Shown one piece after another: positions 9,066-17,999 of a DNA stretch of 32,840 bases (its first letter is position 1; the number at the start of each line of letters is the position of its first letter). The stretch is taken from the NCBI GenBank assembly GCA_029863845.1, contig JAOTUO010000004.1:1-32840 (forward strand), given 5' to 3'. Both the position numbers and the translations under genes were made by a program. Below the pieces are notes generated by a model. It made no database searches. It had not been told where the DNA came from and saw only the letters and a list, made by a program, of their open reading frames with translations. This DNA comes from Myxococcales bacterium (lineage in GTDB: Bacteria > Myxococcota_A > UBA9160 > SMWR01).

Positions 9066-10187
9066 TCACCACTCGATCACACCGATCCCGTCTCGGAGGG
9101 AGACCGCGTCGCCGAGCCCCGCGAACACCTCGATCGCCTCCTCGTCGGGACACAGACGGGGCTGGAAGTCCACGACCTCGTTGTCGGTGAGGATGCAGCG
9201 GAGCTCCAACGCGACGAATCCGTCCTCCCCGAGGAAGCTCCGCGCGACGAGCCCGCGACCGCGAACACCGTACTGGGCGAAGCGTCCCCGGGTGGCGAGC
9301 ACGAAGTCTCCGAGGGAATAGAGGACCCAGGTGTCGCCGATGCGCTCCGCCTCCTGCTGGATGTGCGGTCCGTGCCCCACGACGAGGTCGAAGCCCGCGT
9401 TGGCGAAGAGCTGGGTGGCCTCGCGCTGCCGCGAGCGGACGCCGCGGTAGTCGCCTCCCCAGTGCACGTACGCGACGAGCCACCGCGCCCCGGCGGCCCG
9501 CGCCGCGTCGCGCGCCCGGCGCACCCGTTCGGGCGTCACGACCGCCGTGCCGGGCTCGTCCCCCTCGGCCGTCGCTGCGTAGCTCGGAGGCGTCTGCATG
9601 CCCACCACGGCCATGCGTCCGTACGGGGTATCCACGAGCAGCGGTCGCAGCGCCTCCGCCTCGTCCATGCCGGCGCCGAAGGGCTCGATTCCGGCGCGTT
9701 GGAGGTAACCGATCGTGTCGCGCAGGCCCTCGGCGCCACGGTCCGAGGCGTGGTTGTTCGCCAGACCCAGCGCCGAGAAGCCGACCCCGCGCAGGATCTT
9801 CGAGACCGGCGGATCGACGTTGTAGCTCCAGAGCTGCTTCGGATCGGCCTTGTCGGTCAGGCCGGTGATGGGCGCCTCGGCGTTTCCGATGACGTAGTCG
9901 GCCTGGAGCAACGGACGGACCTTCTCGAAGGCGTAGGCGTATCCGTGCTCGCGGAAGACTTCCGCGCCGGCGCCCCCGACCATGATGTCTCCCGTCCACA
10001 CGACCTGGTAGAGGACGCAGGGGTCGGGGCAGGACCAGGGCTCGAGCGACGTCGCACGCCAGAGCGCTTTCGCGAGGAAGACCGCGCCCAGGCTGGCGAC
10101 GATGAGACCCAGGGAAATTCGACGCGCTGCCATCCAGCCCTCCCCGGCGGAAGCTCCGACGCAGCGACGGCGGACGCCGGTTTTCAC
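9066..10187 (-). CDS. CapA-family (poly-gamma-glutamate biosynthesis-like) metallophosphoesterase-fold protein
   Basis: WTGDIMVGGAGAEVF...YVIGNAEAPITG...NNHASDRGAEGLRDTIGYLQRAGIEPFGAG...YVHWGGDYRG...VVGHGPHIQQEAERIGDTWVLYSLGDFV. Start may be the internal Met at 10133. Confidence 0.88.
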   Translation of the reverse strand: MKTGVRRRCVGASAGEGWMAARRISLGLIVASLGAVFLAKALWRATSLEPWSCPDPCVLYQVVWTGDIMVGGAGAEVFREHGYAYAFEKVRPLLQADYVIGNAEAPITGLTDKADPKQLWSYNVDPPVSKILRGVGFSALGLANNHASDRGAEGLRDTIGYLQRAGIEPFGAGMDEAEALRPLLVDTPYGRMAVVGMQTPPSYAATAEGDEPGTAVVTPERVRRARDAARAAGARWLVAYVHWGGDYRGVRSRQREATQLFANAGFDLVVGHGPHIQQEAERIGDTWVLYSLGDFVLATRGRFAQYGVRGRGLVARSFLGEDGFVALELRCILTDNEVVDFQPRLCPDEEAIEVFAGLGDAVSLRDGIGVIEW

Positions 10188-10279
10188 GAAATCGTAACAA
10201 AGGCGCCGTTGGGAGGCGGCTACGTTCTGCCGCTAACCCCTGTAGCGCGGGGTGGTCCCCGCTGCCCCTGGAGCGCTCG

Positions 10280-10951
10280 ATGGCCATCGAAGTCCGCTTT
10301 CGGATCTTCAAGGATCCGGTCAGCTCGGCGACCCACTTTCTCGGATTCCTGTTGGCTCTCGTGGCCGCGACGATCCTCGTGTGGCACGCCGCCGGCGACG
10401 GGCCGAAAGCAACCGGCATGGCGATCTACGGCGGCACGCTGGTGGCGCTCTTCCTGGCTTCGAGCGTCTACCATTTCCTGGACATCGGAGATCGGGGCAA
10501 CCGCTGGCTCCGGCGCCTGGACCACGCCGCCATCTTCCTGCTGATCGCCGGTACCTACGTTCCGCCGCTCGTGCACCTGCTCGACGGCACCTGGCGCATC
10601 GCCATCCTGTCGCTGGTCGTCGGCCTCGCCGCGGCGGGCGCAGCCCTGAAGATGATCCGGATCGACTGTCCCGGCTGGCTGGGCTTGATCCTGTATTTCG
10701 GGCTGAGCGCCGTGATGGTCGTGCCTGCGCACCTCATCCTGCCGCAGCTGTCCGGCGGCGCCCTGGCCTGGCTCCTCGGCGGCGGCGCGGCCTACACCCT
10801 CGGTGCGGTGGTGTATGCCCGGGCCTGGCCCGATCCCTGGCCCGGCCGATTCGGCCACCACGAGATCTGGCATCTCTTCGTCCTGGCCGGGGCCGGGGCC
10901 CACTACGCCTTCACATACACGCTCGTCGATCTGCCCTACCCGCCGTTCTGA
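10280..10951 (+). CDS. hemolysin III / PAQR-family membrane protein (YqfA-like)
   Basis: DPVSSATHFLGFLLALVAATILVWHA...SSVYHFL...RRLDHAAIFLLIAGTYVPPLV...FGHHEIWHLFVLAGAGAHYAF. Confidence 0.93.
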   Translation: MAIEVRFRIFKDPVSSATHFLGFLLALVAATILVWHAAGDGPKATGMAIYGGTLVALFLASSVYHFLDIGDRGNRWLRRLDHAAIFLLIAGTYVPPLVHLLDGTWRIAILSLVVGLAAAGAALKMIRIDCPGWLGLILYFGLSAVMVVPAHLILPQLSGGALAWLLGGGAAYTLGAVVYARAWPDPWPGRFGHHEIWHLFVLAGAGAHYAFTYTLVDLPYPPF

Positions 10952-11083
10952 AGCAGCAGGGCAGCGAGGGCGGCCGCGCAGTCGATCGGAGCGGGGGCCG
11001 TCCGACGCAGGAAGCCAGTCGAGTTTCACATTCGCCGGAAATGAGCGACTCTCCTGCACGGCGGTACGAGGAGGGACGAAGCG

Positions 11084-11356
11084 ATGGTTGCCAGGAAGAA
11101 GACCCGGAGCGCCGCGCGCAAAAAGGGCGCCGTGCGCAAGAAGAATCCCGCGCGCAAGAAGAAGAGCGGGGCCGGGAAGAAGACCGCCCGCCAGCAGTCC
11201 TCGACCCGCAAGGCCGCGAAGAAGTCGACCGCAGGGAAGACCGCGAAGCCGCAGGCCGTCCGGAGCAAGGCCGTCCCCAAGGGTGCGGGCGGGCCGAGCC
11301 ACGCCGACCCCCTGCGCGAGATCGCCAGGTCCTTCGCCGTCCGCCACCTGCGCTGA
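11084..11356 (+). CDS. Lys/Arg-rich histone H1-like DNA-binding protein
   Basis: MVARKKTRSAARKKGAVRKKNPARKKKSGAGKKTARQQSSTRKAAKKSTAGKTAKPQ...; strong Shine-Dalgarno AGGAGG at 11069-11074, 9 nt before the ATG; low-complexity (A)RKK repeats and a distinct C-terminal SHADPLREIARSFAVRHLR. Confidence 0.7.
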   Translation: MVARKKTRSAARKKGAVRKKNPARKKKSGAGKKTARQQSSTRKAAKKSTAGKTAKPQAVRSKAVPKGAGGPSHADPLREIARSFAVRHLR

Positions 11357-11455
11357 GGCGACCCGGCGCTGCGCAAAAGGCTCGAAGACGCCCTCCCCGG
11401 GGCGGAGCCGCTCGAACTCCAGGCTAATCGGCGGCGGACTCGTGGTCGATGTGAC

Positions 11456-11485
11456 CTCGAATGAGGTAATCTGCCTCATTCCGAG
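11456..11485. promoter_or_regulatory. inverted repeat upstream of the hemerythrin-dikinase gene (operator or RNA hairpin candidate)
   Basis: CTCG-AATGAGG TAATCTG CCTCATT-C-CGAG: 8-bp perfect core GAATGAGG/CCTCATTC extended to ~11 bp with a 1-nt bulge; lies between stop 11356 and start 11560. Confidence 0.5.
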
Positions 11486-11559
11486 CTCCCATAGTCCCCG
11501 CACCGGCCGCGGGACCGGCTTTCCGGGGGCATGGATCTTGCTCCTCGAAGCAGGCGCCG

Positions 11560-14500
11560 ATGACGTACGCCCCCGATTCGACCCTGCCCGCGGATGCGGG
11601 CGATCCGGTCGAGGCAATCCTCGAGCAACACGCCGAGCTGCGTGATGTGCGCGTCCAGATCCGCGAGGCCGCGGATCTCGGCAGCCTGAGGACCCTGCTG
11701 GACCGGCTGGTGACGCTGCTCGAGTCGCACTTCGACCGCGAAGAGCAGGCGGGCGGCGCCATCGACCGGATCGGTCGGACCTCCGCCCGCCACCTCGACG
11801 GCGCCGCGCAGCTGATCGACGAGCATCGCGAGCTGCTGTCGGCGCTGCGCGATCTCCGGCAGCGGCTGCGGGCGGACCCGAAGCAGCCCCTGGCGGCGGT
11901 CGAGGGCGAGCTCCGGGCAATCCTGGACCGGCTCGAGGAGCACGACCTGCGCGAGAACGAGATGCTGGTCGACGCCGCAGGAACGGAGCCCGCCGTCCCG
12001 GCGCGCGCGCAGGCGACGCGGTCCCAGGCGCTGGAGGTGAACCTCCGGCGGACCGCCGTGAACGTGGTGATTCCGCCAAAGCAGCGGGTCCTGCTGGAGA
12101 TCACCGCCGACCGCTACGGCGTCCACGAGAACACCAAGAAGCTGCTGCGGGAGGTCAATCACCGCTACGTCGGCTGGCCCCAGGCGCTGGAGGACCTGCA
12201 CCGGCGCGCGATGGGCGACTTCGGGCACTACCTGCGACACGAGCGTGTCCCGGAAGCGGTCGAGGTCTTCTGCTCGCTGTATGCGAAGGCCGCGGAGCAG
12301 GCCACGCCCCCCGCACTGCGCGAGACCGCCATCCGGAACCTCCTCTACTACCTGGAGAAGGTCGTGAGGGAGTCGGGGGAGACCCTGCCCCGCCTGCTGC
12401 CGCCTCTCGACCGGGCCCTCGCCCGCTTGGGAGCGGTCCTTCGGGGCACACCGCGCCTGGCCGTGATCGCGTCACCGCGACTCCGGCGCGTCAGCGGAGC
12501 GCTCCTCGCCGCGGCGCCCGGTGCCGAGGGCGCGCCCGCGCGCGCCCTCGATCTGCTGTCCGACGCGCTGCGCGAAGTCTACGCGCAATGGCTGGCGCGC
12601 GAAGACCCGGCCGACTGGTGGCGGGAGCGGTCGGGGGCCGCCCCGGAGGCGCCGCTTCCCGAGCCGGTGGCCGCGATCTCGCACGGCCGCCACCGCGCCA
12701 GCCGGGATCGGCTCCTCGCGCTGGCATCCGGCGGGGCGACCCTCGAGGCGCGAGCCGCCGCGCTGCTCGCGCTGCCCGACAACGTGCAGATCGAGCGGGG
12801 CTACCTGGAGGCGGCGACCTGCCTGGAGTCGGATGCGAACGAGCCGTGGCAGAACCGGCTGGAGCGGATCCACTGGCTGATCCGGGTGCTCTCCGTCGAG
12901 GCCCTGGCCTCCGTGCACGAGCAGGTGCTCTCCGAGATCAGCCACTCCTACGTGGACGTGCTGCGGGGTGCGGATCGCGCCCGCCTCGAGCACTTCGTCC
13001 GCGAGACCTTCGCCAGCCTCCGACGCAGCCGGTTCTCCGCATCGCCGTCCGCACTCAACCTGATCGAGAAGATCGGGGTGGAGGTGCTCGCGACCGGCGA
13101 TCCCGAATGCGCCGAAGTAGTGATCGAGGAGATGCTCGACTGGGAATTCCCGACTCCCGGATTCAGCGGGTTCACCGACGAGTGGCAGGTGCGCGTCAAC
13201 CCCGGCCATCTGCGCGCGATTCGCGCCTTCCTGGCCGTGATCGAAACCAACCCGCAGCTCGCCCGCCCGCTCATCGCCGCGCTGGTCGTCCATCTCAAGA
13301 TCGGCGGGATCTTCGTCGCCGACACCGACCTCTTTCAGAAGGACGTCTCCGCGCTGCTCAACAGCGGGATCGGCGACGTCTACCACCAGGTCAAGCATCT
13401 GCTCAAGATCTTCCCCGTCTACTTCAACGACATCGGCGCCGAGGGCGAGTTCCGCGACGTCTCTTCCCGCCTCGACGAGATCACGGGACGCCGAGACCCG
13501 CTCTGCCACTTCCTGCGCAAGCAGTGCCACGTGGAGAGCAACCCGCTGTTGATCGGCTTCGTCGAGGCGGTCGGCCATTTCTGGGCCACGGGCGAGCACA
13601 GCCCGCTGCTGCCCTACGTCCCCGCCACGCTCTACGAGCGTCTCGACATCGGCAGCGACGATTACGCCGCATTGCACGAGGTCTTTACGCGGCTGCTCGC
13701 GTCGGACGACCTGAAGACCCTCTTTGCGCTGGAGCTGCCGGATCTCGAGCGTCGCCTGGAGGCGATTCCCGGGAGCTCGGTCGCGCGCGAGAAGGCGCAG
13801 CTGCTGTTCCGGCTGCGAAAGCTCGTCGGTCGGAAGTACGAGCTCGACCACGAGGACCTGCTCGAGCGGCTGGCTGCGTTCCATCGCGTCGCCCCCGATC
13901 GGGTCGACGAGCTGCGGCAGGCGCTGGCCGACGGGCGCCACGAGCAGGCGCTCGAAATCCTGATCGACGTGCTGGAGCAGATCAAGGAGATCATCGTCAG
14001 CGAGGAGAAGACGCAGAGCGTCGAGGACATCTATCACAAGCGCCATATCGCAGTCGGCATTCCGAGCATGTACGGGCGCTATCGCGAGGAGAAGTTCGAG
14101 GCGGCGGGCCTCAGCTTCCGCATCGAGTCGCTGGCGAACGTGCTCTTCGAGCGCACGATCGCAGAGCACAACTTCGAGTACATCACACGCAACACCTTGC
14201 AGCGGGTGGCGCGCTGGCTGCGGCTCTCGCTGAGGGCCCTGCGCAACGAAGGCTGTCACGGCCGGGGACTGGCCACTGGCATCGACATGCTGGAGCAGGC
14301 GCTGATGGCCGAGGGAATCAGCGTCGACCAGTACATCAACGTCTTCCAGGTGATCTCGCGCGCCGTCGAGCAGCTGATCCGGATCCGCTTCCTCGACGGC
14401 TACGAGCCGGTCCTCGAGCGGATCCTGGGGGGGATGCTCGAGCGCGGCGCGTTCGAGCCGGGGCCGGAAGACGACCCGCGGACGACGATGCTCAAGGTTT

Positions 14501-16182
14501 CGGAGGCGTTCCTGCGCGATCTCATCGCCCAGACCTTCGGACTCCAGCAGCTGGACGAGCTCGTGGGTCAGGTGCTCCGGACGCTCGTGCAGGGACGCGA
14601 GAAGCTCGACCCGGCCACGCAGAGCCTGCTGATGACCTACGACGCCGACCGCAGCTGCGTCGAGATCGATCGCAGCGAGAGCCCGCACGACGGCGTCGTC
14701 TACCTGGGGAACAAGGGCTACATGATCAAGCGGCTGGCGCGGGACGGGATCCCCGTCCCCGACGGCTTCATCCTCACGACGGAGCTCTTCCGTTGCCACG
14801 CCGCGGTCCTCGCCTGTGAAGAGCTGAGGCAGGAGGTGCGCGAACAGCTCCGAAGGCAGGTGGCCCGCCTCGAACGGCTCTGCGGCGGGCGCTACGGCGA
14901 CCCGAAGAACCCGCTGCTGATTTCGGTGCGCTCCGGCTCCGCCATCAGCATGCCCGGGATGCTCGACACCTTCCTCAACGTCGGGATGAGCGAGAAGGTC
15001 GCGGAGGGGCGGGCCGCCATGTCGGGCAGCCCGTGGGGCGCCTGGGACGCGTACCGCCGCTTTCTCCAGCTCTGGGGCATGGGCCACGGCCTCGCTCGCG
15101 ACCTCTTCGACGCCCTGATGGGGGAGGCCAAGCGGAATCTCGGCGTCGAGAAGAAGTCGCAGATCGCGGCAACGGACCTGAAGCCGGTGACGCTCCGCTA
15201 CCGGGACCTCATCCGGGACCACGGGATCGAGATCCCCGAGGATCCCTTCGAGCAGCTGGACCAGTGCGTGGAGCTGGTGCTTCGCTCCTGGGAGTCGGAG
15301 AAGGCACGGGTGTATCGCCGTGAGCTGCAGATTGCCGAGGAATGGGGAACGGCGGTCGTCGTGCAGAACATGGTCTTCGGCAACCTCAACGACCGCTCGG
15401 GGACCGGCGTGGCGCTGACCTGCGACCCGCATCGATTGTCCCGCGACGTGCACCTCCACGGGGACTTCATCGTCCAGGGTCAGGGCGACGACGTCGTCAG
15501 CGGGCTGGTCGACACGTATCCCATCACCGAGGAACAGCGACTCTCCGAGTCGAAGCAGGCGACGATGTCGCTGGAGCAGGACTTCCCCGACATCTACGGG
15601 GAGATCGTCCGCCACGCCAAGACGCTCGTCCACGACCACAGCATGTTCCACCAGGAGATCGAGTTCACCTTCGAGAGCGACGATCCCGCGGATCTCTACA
15701 TCCTGCAGACCCGGGACACGGTCATGTCGCAGGTGTCCTCGGTGACGGCCTTCGTGCCCAGCGCGGCGCTCGAGCGGGCGAAGCTGGCGACCGGGATCGG
15801 CGCCGGAGGCGGCGCCCTGAGCGGCCGTGTGGCCCACACGGCCGAGGACATCGCCGATCTGCGCCGGCGCCTGCCCGACGACCCGATCATCCTGTTGCGG
15901 CCCGACACGGTGCCGGACGACGTCCCCCTGATCCTCCAGGCCGACGGCATGGTGACGGCGCGCGGCGGCGCGACGAGCCACGCCGCCGTGGCGGCTCAGC
16001 GGATCGGTCGCACCTGCGTCGTCGGTTGTCGCGAGCTCGAGGTCGACGACGAGAGCAGGAGCTCGACGCTCGCCGGTCGCGTCATCGCGACCGGCGACCT
16101 GATCTCGATCAACGGAATCGACGGAACGATCTACCTGGGGAAACACCCTTCGATTGTCGTTCACCGAGGGAAGCTGGCCTGA
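11560..16182 (+). CDS. multidomain protein: hemerythrin-like N-terminus, unknown middle region, C-terminal PPDK-type ATP-grasp and phosphohistidine domains; no TIM barrel
   Basis: N-term H24, H57xxxE61, H89, H128xxxE132 (hand counted) matches the HHE ligand pattern. C-term has SVRSGSAISMPGMLDTFLNVG, NMVFGNLNDRSGTGVALTCDP, HQEIEFTFESDDPADLYILQTRD (PPDK_N-like) and ILTARGG-type MVTARGGATSHAAVAAQRIG (His domain, His codon 15979-15981). The protein ends shortly after ...INGIDGTIYLGKHPS. Confidence 0.88.
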   Translation: MTYAPDSTLPADAGDPVEAILEQHAELRDVRVQIREAADLGSLRTLLDRLVTLLESHFDREEQAGGAIDRIGRTSARHLDGAAQLIDEHRELLSALRDLRQRLRADPKQPLAAVEGELRAILDRLEEHDLRENEMLVDAAGTEPAVPARAQATRSQALEVNLRRTAVNVVIPPKQRVLLEITADRYGVHENTKKLLREVNHRYVGWPQALEDLHRRAMGDFGHYLRHERVPEAVEVFCSLYAKAAEQATPPALRETAIRNLLYYLEKVVRESGETLPRLLPPLDRALARLGAVLRGTPRLAVIASPRLRRVSGALLAAAPGAEGAPARALDLLSDALREVYAQWLAREDPADWWRERSGAAPEAPLPEPVAAISHGRHRASRDRLLALASGGATLEARAAALLALPDNVQIERGYLEAATCLESDANEPWQNRLERIHWLIRVLSVEALASVHEQVLSEISHSYVDVLRGADRARLEHFVRETFASLRRSRFSASPSALNLIEKIGVEVLATGDPECAEVVIEEMLDWEFPTPGFSGFTDEWQVRVNPGHLRAIRAFLAVIETNPQLARPLIAALVVHLKIGGIFVADTDLFQKDVSALLNSGIGDVYHQVKHLLKIFPVYFNDIGAEGEFRDVSSRLDEITGRRDPLCHFLRKQCHVESNPLLIGFVEAVGHFWATGEHSPLLPYVPATLYERLDIGSDDYAALHEVFTRLLASDDLKTLFALELPDLERRLEAIPGSSVAREKAQLLFRLRKLVGRKYELDHEDLLERLAAFHRVAPDRVDELRQALADGRHEQALEILIDVLEQIKEIIVSEEKTQSVEDIYHKRHIAVGIPSMYGRYREEKFEAAGLSFRIESLANVLFERTIAEHNFEYITRNTLQRVARWLRLSLRALRNEGCHGRGLATGIDMLEQALMAEGISVDQYINVFQVISRAVEQLIRIRFLDGYEPVLERILGGMLERGAFEPGPEDDPRTTMLKVSEAFLRDLIAQTFGLQQLDELVGQVLRTLVQGREKLDPATQSLLMTYDADRSCVEIDRSESPHDGVVYLGNKGYMIKRLARDGIPVPDGFILTTELFRCHAAVLACEELRQEVREQLRRQVARLERLCGGRYGDPKNPLLISVRSGSAISMPGMLDTFLNVGMSEKVAEGRAAMSGSPWGAWDAYRRFLQLWGMGHGLARDLFDALMGEAKRNLGVEKKSQIAATDLKPVTLRYRDLIRDHGIEIPEDPFEQLDQCVELVLRSWESEKARVYRRELQIAEEWGTAVVVQNMVFGNLNDRSGTGVALTCDPHRLSRDVHLHGDFIVQGQGDDVVSGLVDTYPITEEQRLSESKQATMSLEQDFPDIYGEIVRHAKTLVHDHSMFHQEIEFTFESDDPADLYILQTRDTVMSQVSSVTAFVPSAALERAKLATGIGAGGGALSGRVAHTAEDIADLRRRLPDDPIILLRPDTVPDDVPLILQADGMVTARGGATSHAAVAAQRIGRTCVVGCRELEVDDESRSSTLAGRVIATGDLISINGIDGTIYLGKHPSIVVHRGKLA

Positions 16183-16221
16183 CTCCCATCGGAGCCGAGG
16201 GGAAGCAGCGGAAGGGAAGCC

Positions 16222-17487
16222 ATGGGAAGCCACAACGACGCGGAGCGCACGCTTGGAATCAACGGCCTCGGCCGAATCGGAAAACTCTCGGTCTGGCATC
16301 ACGTGGCCCGCAAGTACTTCTCGCGGCTGGTCGTGAACGTCGGGCGACTCGTCGGAAGCGACCTCGACGTGATGTGCGGCGTGATCGAGAAGGACTCCAC
16401 ATACGGCAGCATGCACCGCTTCCTCTTCGGCGTGGACGCCGATCCGTGCATCCGGATCGTCGACCGGGAGAAGAAGCTCCTCGAGGTCGCGGGCATACCC
16501 GTGACGGTGCTGCAGACGGCGCGCAACCCCCGGGAGATCGGATGGCGCGAGCACGGCGCGCGGGTCGTCGTAGACACGACCGGGGCGTTCTGCGATCCCA
16601 CGCGGTCCGAAGACGATGCCAAGGGGTCACTGCGCGGTCACCTCGGCGCCGGCGCCGAGAAGGTGATCAACAGCGCCGCCTTCAAGATCAAGGACGCGGC
16701 CCAGTCGATGCCCGAGGACGCGGTCACGCTGATCTACGGCTGCAACCACGAGATCTTCGATCCGGCCCTCCACCGCGTTATCTCGGCGGCGTCCTGCACG
16801 ACCACCGCCCTTGCCCACATGGTGAAGCCGCTGATCGACCACCTCCACGACTCGTCCATCATGACGGCGTCGATGAGCACGGTCCACGCGGCGACCAACA
16901 GCCAATGCGTCCTCGACACGGTCCCCAAGGCCGGAGCGTCGGACCTGCGACGCAGCCGCAGCGTTCTGAACAGCATCGTCATCACCTCCAGCAACGCCGC
17001 CCGGGCGCTCGAGCTGGTGGTGCCCGAGGTCCGCCAGATCGGCTTCATGGCCGATTCCGTCCGGATTCCGACTCCGACCGAGTCCCTGATCATCCTCAAC
17101 CTCACGTTCCAGTCCCACATCGAATCGGACGGGCGCAGCTCCGTGAACCAGGAGCTGATCAACGAGATCTATCAGACGGCGTCCGCGGGCACGCAGAAGG
17201 GGCTGCTCGTCTACAGCGAGGAGCAGAACGTGCCCGCGGACGTCTCGGGCATGCGCGCCGCCGTCGTGATCGAGGCGATCGAGACCCACACGCGCACCGG
17301 CTTCGCCGACATCGACCTGAGCCGGATTCCGAACATCGACGCCAAGACGCTCGAGAGCCTCGGCGATCCCGTGGTGGAGGTTCCCGTGACCCACGCCAAG
17401 GTCTTCGGTTGGTACGACAACGAGTACGGCAGCTACACGAACCTGATGGGCGACCTCACCGTTCACGTCCACCGCTCTCTGGACTGA
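16222..17487 (+). CDS. divergent glyceraldehyde-3-phosphate dehydrogenase-like protein
   Basis: INGLGRIGKLSVWHHV (NAD motif), SAASCTTTALAHMVKPLID (catalytic Cys codon 16795-16797), TVHAATNSQCVLD, VRIPTPTESL, WYDNEYGSYTNLMGDL. Confidence 0.88.
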   Translation: MGSHNDAERTLGINGLGRIGKLSVWHHVARKYFSRLVVNVGRLVGSDLDVMCGVIEKDSTYGSMHRFLFGVDADPCIRIVDREKKLLEVAGIPVTVLQTARNPREIGWREHGARVVVDTTGAFCDPTRSEDDAKGSLRGHLGAGAEKVINSAAFKIKDAAQSMPEDAVTLIYGCNHEIFDPALHRVISAASCTTTALAHMVKPLIDHLHDSSIMTASMSTVHAATNSQCVLDTVPKAGASDLRRSRSVLNSIVITSSNAARALELVVPEVRQIGFMADSVRIPTPTESLIILNLTFQSHIESDGRSSVNQELINEIYQTASAGTQKGLLVYSEEQNVPADVSGMRAAVVIEAIETHTRTGFADIDLSRIPNIDAKTLESLGDPVVEVPVTHAKVFGWYDNEYGSYTNLMGDLTVHVHRSLD

Positions 17488-17585
17488 GTTCGCGGTCTCC
17501 GGTCACCGACGGCGCGGGCGGGAGCGCCCTGCGCGGACGGAACCCGCGAGGGGGTTATCCTTCCGGGAACGCCGGAGCGCGAAGC

Positions 17586-17951
17586 ATGTGGAAGCGAGAA
17601 GCCCCCCGGCGCGGGGCCCCGGGCCCGGCGGCGGAGAGCGGATCCGCGTACGGCCCCTGGGCCGAGCGCTGGCTCCTGCCCTTCGTTCACGATTCGACCC
17701 TGTGGCCGGTGCTGCTGGTGGTGATCGGCCACGCGGCGGCCTTTCTCGCGCCGGCGCTCCTGCTGGCCGTGCGCGATCGGCGTCTGGCGGCCCAGGCAGC
17801 TGTGCTGATCCTCGCGGCGCTCACCGTCACGAGCGTCTGGCAGGAGGTCCGGCAGCAACGGCGACCCGGCGCCCTGAACGGCGTCATCCTCTGCGTCTGG
17901 CTCCTGGGCGGCGTTCTGGCCGTCCTGGCCGATCGCTACGGCGTGTTTTGA
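17586..17951 (+). CDS. small integral membrane protein of unknown function
   Basis: 121-aa ORF, ATG at 17586; hydrophobic segments LWPVLLVVIGHAAAFLAPALLLAV, AAQAAVLILAALTVTSVW and NGVILCVWLLGGVLAVLA. Confidence 0.6.
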   Translation: MWKREAPRRGAPGPAAESGSAYGPWAERWLLPFVHDSTLWPVLLVVIGHAAAFLAPALLLAVRDRRLAAQAAVLILAALTVTSVWQEVRQQRRPGALNGVILCVWLLGGVLAVLADRYGVF

Positions 17952-17999
17952 GTCGCCGCCCGCTGGGCGGCCCTCCGCGTACGGGGTAGCGTAGGCGGC

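Noticed and set aside
10247-10262. GCGGGG-TGGT-CCCCGC hairpin just before the hemolysin III start codon
   Set aside because: Only a 6-bp GC stem in very GC-rich DNA; expected by chance, no further support.
11100-11260. Tandem CGCAAGAAG-like DNA repeats
   Set aside because: Explained by the repetitive RKK codons of the H1-like protein; not a CRISPR or independent repeat element.
16208-16231. Direct repeat GGGAAGCC-AT-GGGAAGCC around the GAPDH-like start codon
   Set aside because: Short purine-rich repetition compatible with a ribosome-binding region plus coding coincidence.
12472-16554. 1360-aa - strand ORF opposite the dikinase and GAPDH-like genes
   Set aside because: Shadow ORF from codon-position GC bias. 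Composition is Asp/Val/His/Arg-rich low-information sequence with no motifs, and the + strand carries clear domain motifs.
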